A stretch of 64,000 bases of DNA from Blepharisma japonicum (taxonomy: Eukaryota; Ciliophora; Heterotrichea; Heterotrichida; Blepharismidae), in contig CATKHK010000005.1 of NCBI GenBank assembly GCA_949751835.1, forward strand, positions 62,001-126,000, in the 5' to 3' direction. Positions 57,540 to 64,000 of this stretch are shown one piece after another. Each line of letters starts with the position of its first letter. Within the stretch, counting starts at the first letter, position 1. Made by a program: the position numbers and the translations under genes. Under the pieces are notes generated by a model. It did no database searches. It was not told the DNA's origin and saw only the letters and a program-made list of their open reading frames with translations.

Positions 57540-57652
57540 ATAACCTTTAATTTGATTTGAAAATATGAGGAGGAGTGTTGAATTTAGGTGGATAATAATA
57601 TATTAAATGCTAAAAATAAGCTGTAAATCTAGATTTTTTAGAGCTGTAAAAT

Positions 57653-57892
57653 ATGGGATGCAAATGCTCTAATACAGTTGTAAAAGGTACAGTTCAGCTT
57701 AAAGATCTTAAATCAACAGCAGTTGATATAAAAAGCAATAACGGCTCGATTGTGAGTAAGAAAGAAACTACAGATATAAAAGAAGAAACAAATGTGATGG
57801 TTTCTGTTCTAAATGAGTTTTTGGATGATATATACTCTAGAGCTCTCAAAAATGTTGCGATAAAAACGAAATTGAAAGAACAAAGGATATAG
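57653..57892 (+). CDS. Small MGC-type protein, copy A
   Basis: 79 residues starting MGCKCS, a likely N-myristoylation plus palmitoylation signal (inferred), followed by a polar region and a C-terminal amphipathic helix (about 50-78, VLNEFLDDIYSRAL). No family recognised. The layout could be a membrane-tethered adaptor. Differs from copy B at residues 66 (Lys) and 70 (Ile). TAG stop. Confidence 0.65.
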   Translation: MGCKCSNTVVKGTVQLKDLKSTAVDIKSNNGSIVSKKETTDIKEETNVMVSVLNEFLDDIYSRALKNVAIKTKLKEQRI

Positions 57893-57930
57893 CTTTACCT
57901 TAGGACATAATATTCTTCTTTGAATTCCTC

Positions 57931-58029
57931 CTACTCTTCTTCTTCTCTCATCCTCTTTTTTGGCAGCTGAACTTTTGATTTTGCCCCTTCTTGAAAGACA
58001 TCAAATAAACCTGTTCCGAAGTCTTCCAT
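57931..58029 (-). pseudogene. MTR4 N-terminal fragment with stop
   Basis: Copied first 32 codons of MTR4. Compared with the original, GAG-GTA-GAG became GAG-TAG-GAG, giving a stop; the fragment has no further helicase sequence. It is a by-product of the duplication. Confidence 0.9.
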
Positions 58030-58059
58030 TTATCTAAGTCAAATATGTGATAATTATAA

Positions 58060-58674
58060 ATGGAAGCAGAAGAAGCCAATAAGCTTTACAGGATTTGGAG
58101 GACCCTCATGCAAATGCTCCAAGACAGAGAATACCAAGTGCCTGACGACCAAGCAAACTATACTCTTAATGGCTTCAAAAATAAATACTGTGAATCCAAA
58201 ACAAGGGAAGCCTTAAATTTCCAGTTCTCAAAAGTAGACGAAAATAGCAAAAAGATCTTTGTTTGTTTCCCTGACGACCAAAGAATTGCAGTCCCCATCA
58301 TTGCATCAGTTGCTCAAAGAATGCACAAAGAAGGGATCGAACGAGCAATAATTATTGGGAAAGGGATCATTACCCCGTCTGCTAAAACCGCCATTGTGGA
58401 GCTACAAAATCATTTTATAATAGAATACTTTGAAGAAAAAGAGCTCTTGGTCAATATCACTGAGCATGAGCTTGTACCAAAGCACATTGTGATGACTGGT
58501 GATGAGAAAGGAGCTTTACTGAAAAGATATAGAGTCAAGGAAAGCCTGTATCCAAAAATCCAAACTACTGATCCTGTGGCAAGATATTTAGGCCTGCAGA
58601 GAGGACAAGTTGTGAAAATTATAAGGAATAGCGAAACAGCTGGAAAATATATTACCTACCGCTTAGCAGTTTAA
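58060..58674 (+). CDS. RPB5: RNA polymerase subunit RPB5 (RPABC1), copy B
   Basis: Second, nucleotide-identical coding region for the same 204-residue protein, with at least 130 bases of copied upstream sequence, so it may be expressed. Two identical copies of a core polymerase subunit would alter dosage if both are transcribed. Recent duplication or gene conversion would explain the identity. Confidence 0.96.
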   Translation: MEAEEANKLYRIWRTLMQMLQDREYQVPDDQANYTLNGFKNKYCESKTREALNFQFSKVDENSKKIFVCFPDDQRIAVPIIASVAQRMHKEGIERAIIIGKGIITPSAKTAIVELQNHFIIEYFEEKELLVNITEHELVPKHIVMTGDEKGALLKRYRVKESLYPKIQTTDPVARYLGLQRGQVVKIIRNSETAGKYITYRLAV

Positions 58675-58787
58675 ATAACCTTTAATTTGATTTGAAAATA
58701 TGAGGAGGAGTGTTGAATTTAGGTGGATAATAATATATTAAATGCTAAAAATAAGCTGTAAATCTAGATTTTTTAGAGCTGTAAAAT

Positions 58788-59027
58788 ATGGGATGCAAAT
58801 GCTCTAATACAGTTGTAAAAGGTACAGTTCAGCTTAAAGATCTTAAATCAACAGCAGTTGATATAAAAAGCAATAACGGCTCGATTGTGAGTAAGAAAGA
58901 AACTACAGATATAAAAGAAGAAACAAATGTGATGGTTTCTGTTCTAAATGAGTTTTTGGATGATATATACTCTAGAGCTCTCGAAAATGTTGCGAAAAAA
59001 ACGAAATTGAAAGAGCAAAGGATATAG
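58788..59027 (+). CDS. Small MGC-type protein, copy B
   Basis: 79 residues, same MGCKCS start; Lys66 to Glu and Ile70 to Lys relative to copy A. Both changes sit in the C-terminal amphipathic helix, replacing a hydrophobic position with Lys, so its helix may pack differently. TAG stop. Confidence 0.65.
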   Translation: MGCKCSNTVVKGTVQLKDLKSTAVDIKSNNGSIVSKKETTDIKEETNVMVSVLNEFLDDIYSRALENVAKKTKLKEQRI

Positions 59028-59191
59028 CTTTACTTTAGGAGTTTTTAATGCATTATAAGTCTATTTTATATTTAAATTGATGTGAGCTTACAAGTGGAAT
59101 ATCTAATTTTTTTTGGAAATGATACAAGGCATTAAATAATTTTGCTAAAATTATATAATTATAGGATTATATAAAATTATGTTAGTTTTCA

Positions 59192-60301
59192 TTATGCTTC
59201 TTCTTCTATAATTGTTTCAAAATATTGTTCTTTCAAAAAAGAGCTTCTTGGCTGTCTTCGTCTATTAGTTTTAACTTTTTTCTCAATCCATCTTTCAGGA
59301 TTTTTTAAAGCTTGGCTTACCCATATACTCCAATTTTCAATTGGAATGCTATTAGTGACGGCTTCATTATACAGTTTTTGTATATCAATATTTTGTATAT
59401 GACTGCTGCTCGCAGATTTCATCTTAATTCCTAGACAAATAGAATAAAAAAACCTTTGCAAATTATCCCCACCATTCGTTCTTTCAGTCAAATCTTCAAA
59501 TTCTTCCACCTTTGTCATATCTTCTTCGATAATGGAAGAGCTTACTACTGAAGAATTCACGCTTTTAAAACTTGATATTTCACTTGAAATTTCTTCAAGT
59601 TTTCTATTTATATCAGTTTCTTTCATACCAGGATGTTTTAGAATCGTCCTCTGCAAAATGGCTGCTCTTGATCTATATTTTTCGACATCGTCTCTTAATT
59701 TATTAACTTCTTGCTTTTTTTGCTCAATTTCGTATTCCTGAATTGCTAATTTTTGGTCTTGGGCTAGTGATTGCAATCGGTCAGCATAAATTCTGATAGA
59801 TAAAGAGCCTCGAAATGTGACTAGTAGAGAACTCAAGGAAGTAAGAACTTCTGCATTGTCTTTGAATGCTGGAGGGGTAATATTCGAAATCTTATTGCAC
59901 ATTCGTGATAAGATAGCAATATAATTTTTATCCCCTGGACGAAGTCCAGGGGTAGCGGCTATGTCAGCCAAGCATTTTTCAAGTTTTTGAAGCTTAAAGT
60001 TAGTTTGTAATAAAAACGACCCTGATTCTACTTCTAAGACATTTTCAGAAACTCTAACACAATGTAAAGAATGCTCTTCTATAATATTGACATTTATCAG
60101 ATTTTGGCAATTAATACATAGAATATTTAATTCAGTCTCACTATCTTCTTCAATAGGCTTTTTTTCGATTTTCCTAGATGTGCTGAGCTTTTCATAAATA
60201 GGGCTTGCGCCAATCATAGAAGGTCTTGAGAAAATTGGCATAGAATGAATTTTTTGAGAAGAGTCAGATGGTCTATCTGTATAAGGGTATGAATTTCTCA
60301 T
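59192..60301 (-). CDS. Zinc-finger / coiled-coil protein, unknown
   Basis: 369 residues if started at the ATG at 60299-60301, preferred because the next upstream ATG (60337) is followed by AT-rich leader-like sequence; 381 residues if not. One C2HC-like finger (CINC ... H-x4-C) at about 61-80, a helical region, a coiled coil (about 185-260) and a helical, Trp-containing C-terminus (SIWVSQALKNPERWIEKK). The family is not recognised. TAA stop. Confidence 0.65.
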   Translation of the reverse strand: MRNSYPYTDRPSDSSQKIHSMPIFSRPSMIGASPIYEKLSTSRKIEKKPIEEDSETELNILCINCQNLINVNIIEEHSLHCVRVSENVLEVESGSFLLQTNFKLQKLEKCLADIAATPGLRPGDKNYIAILSRMCNKISNITPPAFKDNAEVLTSLSSLLVTFRGSLSIRIYADRLQSLAQDQKLAIQEYEIEQKKQEVNKLRDDVEKYRSRAAILQRTILKHPGMKETDINRKLEEISSEISSFKSVNSSVVSSSIIEEDMTKVEEFEDLTERTNGGDNLQRFFYSICLGIKMKSASSSHIQNIDIQKLYNEAVTNSIPIENWSIWVSQALKNPERWIEKKVKTNRRRQPRSSFLKEQYFETIIEEEA

Positions 60302-60523
60302 TATTTTTTTAAATATATTATATGGAGCGAATTGCATGCAAAATAAAAGCTATTAAGTGATAAAGTGGAAGAAAAAACCAGCTTAAATATAAAAGTAAAA
60401 AATGAATATTTTGTTTACTATAAAAAAGATAATTGAAATTGATTATATTAAGAGAATTAGATCTTATAAATATATAAATTTGATGCGTACATGGTTTATT
60501 CAGACTCACTAAAAGAATTTTAT

Positions 60524-60528
60524 AAAAA
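60524..60528 (-). terminator. Pol III T-run terminator of tRNA-Met
   Basis: Five T on the minus strand one base past the tRNA discriminator end, the standard RNA polymerase III stop. Confidence 0.7.
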
Positions 60529-60529
60529 G

Positions 60530-60602
60530 TGCGGCTTGTGAGGATTGAACTCACGACCTCGAGATTATGAGACTCGCGCTCTACCGACTGAGCCAAAGCC
60601 GC
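60530..60602 (-). tRNA. tRNA-Met (CAU), elongator
   Basis: 73 nt folds into a full cloverleaf: acceptor GCGGCTT/AAGCCGC, D arm GCTC...GAGC, anticodon arm with CTCATAA loop (CAU), variable loop AGGTC, T arm GTGAG-TTCAATC-CTCAC, discriminator A. First pair G-C and TTC T loop mark it as elongator, not initiator. No intron, and CCA is not encoded. One U-U mismatch at 31-39. Confidence 0.96.
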
Positions 60603-60912
60603 ATGAAAGCTTTGTTTCAATTTGGTATTTATAATATTTTCGATTATTCTTCTTTATTTCCTGTAATTCATTCTAACTAACTTATCAGGACTATTACCTC
60701 TTTATATTTAAATTTATTTCAACTATACACGAATAATATTGTATTATTTAATTAAAATACATTATAAATGCTTATAGGGCAGATATTTCTTTTAAAAAAT
60801 AAAGCTGAATTTGTGTTATTTTACAGAAAAATTGCTTAAATATTATATGTATTTTTTTAGCATATAATTTTAAAAAGTGTAATTTTCAGTTTTAATTAAA
60901 TATATCTATAAA
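60603..60912. other. AT-rich intergenic stretch, no gene seen
   Basis: 310 bases upstream of the tRNA (minus strand) and downstream of the TMEM185-like gene. No feature recognised. Confidence 0.55.
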
Positions 60913-61695
60913 TTACTCCAGTGCTGAATACCCTTGGCTTCCCAAAATACTCAGCATTTCAGATATCAATAAACTAATTTCTAAAAGGAATAAAGGAATC
61001 ATCGCAACCGACGGAGGAATTTCTGATATTTCAACACACATCGTTATTAAAACTGTAAAAGTGATCAAAAATAATAAAATCGCTAGCTCAGTCTTATTAT
61101 TTAAGCCTTGGTTTTTATTAAAATATGCTATTAAGTGCACTCCACATACCACCCAAATCGGAATAAAAACTAAATAGAAGTTTTCATAATCCCATTCATC
61201 TGCATATAATAAAAATAAAACCGCTGAGCCAAAAGTCCCGCAAAAGTATCCAAATAATAAGAACGCTTCTACTTTCATATTCACATCTTTATGAGTTAGA
61301 CCTGGACAAATATAAATGCAAAATGCTAAATATATAAATAATAAATATCATAATGGTATGAAAACAACAGTCCAGAGAGTATCAACAAATTCATCTAGTA
61401 AAAATGCTGATAAAATAATAAAAATCGCGAATGAAGCTGTTCCATTATAGACCAAAAGCATGATTATTCATTCAGAAGTTGGGTTCATAAGTGGAGCAGC
61501 ATAAGCAAAGCTGAGACTCAAATAGACAGGTAAAAGAATGAGAGGGATTAGTAAAGGGAGTATTATGATACTCCATCATATAGAAATGACTTCTTCTAAA
61601 TATAGAGCTGCCAGAGCTGTTGTAACAGCAATCCCAACTCATCCAATAATCCTTAAAACCAGAAGTCATCTTTCAACTTGAGCAGCTGAATGCAT
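60913..61695 (-). CDS. TMEM185-like multi-pass membrane protein
   Basis: 260 residues in one frame through several TGA-Trp codons. About seven hydrophobic helices. Segments such as FVDTLWTVVFIPLWYL and YENFYLVFIPIWVVCG follow the W-x-x-VFxPLW repeat of the Transmembrane Fragile-X-F (TMEM185/TMEM60) family. Function of the family is unknown. The start (MHSAAQ) gives a short cytosolic head with no signal peptide. TAA stop. Confidence 0.68.
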
Positions 61696-62134
61696 TTTAT
61701 TTTATTTTTTATATTGGAAAACAGCTAGTTTCATTTATGTCAGAGTATATTAGTACCAGTGAAGACCACTATTTCTCATTAGAATCTCTGGCCTATCCAG
61801 CATTTTTGTTATAATTAAATTTAATGAATATCATAAAGATATTAAGTTTACATGAAATCTTTAAAATAATTGAAAATTTAAAATAGCCATTAAGCAATAA
61901 TAATATTTATATATAAATCTTAAAAACAATTTTTTTACAATAATCATTTCTCCTTTAATTCTAAATCCCAAATACTTTTATAATCAAAAAAGAATCTACA
62001 TATTTATTAGAAATGGTTATCAATTTTTAATAGTAATTATGCTCATCAATAAATATAATTTTATTAATTTAAATCTCCATCTTTTCAACTAAATGATTAT
62101 AATTTGATAGCTTACAGTAATTAATAACAAACAA
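61696..62134. other. Intergenic region between divergent genes with a small ORF
   Basis: 439 bases between the TMEM185-like gene and the NEK kinase. AT-rich except for about 80 bases covered by a 25-codon ORF (61737-61814). Confidence 0.55.
61737..61814 (+). CDS. Small ORF, 25 residues
   Basis: ATG to TAA, codes MSEYISTSEDHYFSLESLAY plus PAFLL. Base composition is less AT-rich than the flanks and codons look like those of neighbouring genes. It might be a small peptide, a uORF of the NEK gene or chance. Confidence 0.3.
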   Translation: MSEYISTSEDHYFSLESLAYPAFLL

Positions 62135-63490
62135 ATGTCCTTATCTGACTTCGAAGTTTTAAAAAAATTAGGAGACGGCGCATATAGTACAGTTTACCAA
62201 GTCAAGAGGAAAACTGACAATCAAATTTATGCTCTCAAAAAAGTCAGAATGGCATCATTAAAACCAAAAGAAAAAAGAAACGCTCTTAACGAAGTCCGCA
62301 TTATGGCAAGCATCAAACACCCCAATGTGATTTCTTACAAAGAAGCTTTTTTCGATGATGAAAGCGGAAGCTTATGTTTAATTATGGAATATGCAGACTC
62401 AGGAGATTTATATCAAAAAATTTTGACATATCAGAAGAAAGGCTGTTACCTCAGTGAAAATTACATTTGAAATGTGTTTATTCAGCTTTTAAGAGGCTTA
62501 AAAGCTTTGCATGATTTAAGCATCTTGCATAGAGACTTGAAATCGGCCAATGTATTTTTAAATAAAGACGGGACTGTAAAACTCGGGGATATGAATGTGT
62601 CGAAAGTCGCGAAGGACGGACTTTTATATACACAGACGGGAACTCCTTATTATGCAAGTCCTGAAGTTTGAAGGGATCAGCCATATGATGCAAAAAGTGA
62701 TATGTGGTCTTTAGGATGTGTGCTATATGAAGCAATTACTTTGAAGCCTCCTTTTAGAGCTGAAGATATGAATGGGCTGTTTCAGAAAGTAGTGAAAGGG
62801 GAATATCCGCCTATTCCAAGAACTTTTTCAAAAGATTTATCAAATACTTTAGGCCAACTTTTACAGATTGAAGCGTCCAGAAGGCCAAGCTGTGAAGTTA
62901 TGCTTAGAAGCTCTTTATTGCAGAGACATATTGCAGAAAAATATACAGAAACAGAATCCCTACATGAAAACTCTCTACTTAGCTCAATAAAACTTCCGAA
63001 AAATATAAAATTAGTCACAGATTTTCTCCCTAAGCCAAACTATAGAGATTTACGCTCAAACTTTTCTGAGCCAATTCCTAGCAGTGAAAAAACACCATCT
63101 AAATCTCCATCAAAATCAAAATTCTCCACAAATCGATCATATCTAACTCACGATTCCGAAGAAAAAAAAGTCTCATCTCTTTCCCCTACAGAGAAAAACC
63201 ATAATATTTTTAGTCCAAGGCGCTACAGAGAAATATTAAAAGAAAGCTACGGGGCCTTAAAATTGCCCAAAATTCGGTACCCTGTGAAAGGTATCATCCA
63301 TCATATAAAGATAAAGCGAAATCCTGATGACATTTTCAGCACCCGAAGTTTGCCACTTCAAAGAGGTGCCAATGAAAGGCTTGAACGAATTAAAGAAGTT
63401 TATTTAAAAAAGGCTGTCCCAAGACTCGGACTTTCACCTGACCCCCGAACTCCAATAAAAGTAAGTTACAAGCCTACATCTTGGACATAA
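62135..63490 (+). CDS. NEK-family Ser/Thr kinase
   Basis: 451 residues with TGA-Trp at 62468-62470 and 62669-62671. N-terminal kinase domain: LGDGAYSTVY, ILHRDLKSANVFL, then LGDMNVSKVAK where DFG would be (Asp kept, Phe-Gly changed to Met-Asn), TQTGTPYYASPEVW, DMWSLGCVLYE. HRDLKxxNVFL and TGTPYYxSPE are NEK signatures. A basic, Ser-rich tail of about 190 residues follows (SPSKSPSKSK, SLSPTEK). NEKs regulate ciliary length and basal bodies and are expanded in ciliates. Confidence 0.92.
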
Positions 63491-63518
63491 TAATTTTACC
63501 TTTAATTGCATAATTTAA

Positions 63519-64000
63519 TTAGGAGATAACTGCTTTATCAAGCTGAATTCTTTTCGTTGTGCCTGGGATATCATTTTGACATCCGATGCATTGGCAGCTA
63601 TCTCCACATGCAATTCCGCTCTGAAAGCATTCACAATAGTTCTTCAGACAAGCTGACTTTGTACAATGGCAGCCTCGGTTATGAATTGCTTTTGATTCTC
63701 CTTTTACCAAAATTGTCTTAAATTTTGGTTTGAATGCTTTTGGATTTTTTTCTAAAATTGCATTTATATACCCTGCCCGAATGTTTTCATGCTCTAGAAT
63801 GTTATAGCATTCACTACAGCTGCAGCCTTCACAGTAAACCCCAGCTGCGAAGCAATCGCAGTAGAGTTTTAAACATCTTGATTTTTGGCAATTACAACAT
63901 GTTTTCTTTTCGATTTTTAGTTCGTCGCGAGGACGCTTTTTTGGCTTGGAAAGTGAGGAAGAGGTGGGGAGCTCGCTGTTGTCGACAGCTTCATCTTGGA
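63519..64000 (-). CDS. Tesmin/LIN54-like CXC-domain protein (partial)
   Basis: C-terminal 159 residues of a protein that runs off the window. Two cysteine-rich CXC repeats: the first with CCNCQKSRCLKLYCDCFAAG then CxxCxCxxC, the second with CHCTKSACLKNYCECFQSG then CxCxxC, joined by a linker with RxxxxxILExNPxAFxPK. This is the tandem CXC (CRC) domain of LIN54, tesmin and TSO1, which binds TTYGAA cell-cycle (CHR) promoter elements in MuvB/DREAM complexes. A basic KPKKRPRDE nuclear-type signal precedes it. TAA stop. Confidence 0.9.
   Translation of the reverse strand, partial: QDEAVDNSELPTSSSLSKPKKRPRDELKIEKKTCCNCQKSRCLKLYCDCFAAGVYCEGCSCSECYNILEHENIRAGYINAILEKNPKAFKPKFKTILVKGESKAIHNRGCHCTKSACLKNYCECFQSGIACGDSCQCIGCQNDIPGTTKRIQLDKAVIS

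Larger units (their letters stand above)
56771..57905. repeat. 1135-bp tandem duplication, copy A
   Basis: Holds the 5' end of MTR4 (antisense), RPB5 and the MGC-type small gene. Followed directly by copy B. Confidence 0.95.
57906..59040. repeat. 1135-bp tandem duplication, copy B
   Basis: Same length and order as copy A. RPB5 and the spacer are identical. Changes cluster at the 5' end (MTR4 fragment) and 3' end (MGC gene). Confidence 0.95.

Noticed and set aside
60318-60620. 100-residue minus-strand ORF (MKQSFHAALAQSVERE...)
   Set aside because: Most of its recognisable part is a translation of the tRNA-Met gene, a well-known artefact.

Overview
The window looks like macronuclear DNA of a heterotrich ciliate, most likely Blepharisma or a close relative. 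Three things support this. (1) TGA is read as tryptophan inside nearly every longer gene, including at invariant Trp positions such as the DMWSFGC motif of a DYRK kinase and the HSHxDPGW motif of a GH38 mannosidase. TAA and TAG are the only stops. (2) Eight introns can be placed and all are exactly 15 nt (GTA...A10...TAG); a ninth candidate is GC-AG. (3) The DNA is AT-rich, with very short intergenic gaps and ciliary gene content. Naming the genus is inference; the code and the introns are seen directly.

Layout. 0-14 kb: CTD-type phosphatase, FYVE-like coiled-coil protein, an F-box/VLRF1 protein, DYRK kinase, a YIPF-type membrane protein, an ankyrin-AGC kinase, a coiled-coil protein, a PGAP6/TMEM8-like membrane protein and a double B-box protein. 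14.4-26.1 kb: a co-directional run of a pseudo-protease/Kelch protein, a CCDC148-like coiled-coil protein, an SK-like channel with an odd filter, a very large CH-domain coiled-coil protein, a centrin and another coiled-coil protein, several probably ciliary or basal-body. 26.5-43.7 kb: MADS-box-like factor, CCCH finger, GH38 alpha-mannosidase with three 15-nt introns, tail-anchored protein, CaaX-like protein, dual-specificity pseudophosphatase, tandem cNMP-binding protein, SDR, HAD phosphatase, an N-myristoylation-type protein, PEX14-like protein, S10 carboxypeptidase and a CAMK-like kinase.

43.6-48.5 kb is a tandem duplication. It joins the tail of the CAMK-like kinase, a RING/TRAF-finger gene and the head of a MYND-finger/Aurora-like kinase. 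The upstream kinase copy is a truncated pseudogene carrying a 53-bp insertion with TTAAG direct repeats and inverted ends, which resembles a retained IES or MITE. 48.6-57 kb holds a thiolase, a 1297-residue coiled-coil protein and the exosome helicase MTR4. 56.8-59.0 kb is an exact 1135-bp tandem duplication containing RPB5 (a shared RNA polymerase subunit), a small MGC-type lipidation-signal protein and an antisense MTR4 head. The window closes with a zinc-finger/coiled-coil protein, tRNA-Met(CAU), a TMEM185-like membrane protein, a NEK kinase and a partial tesmin/LIN54 CXC protein.

No rRNA, CRISPR array or autonomous transposon was seen. The region has many signalling genes (six intact kinases, one kinase pseudogene) and several unusual domain combinations.
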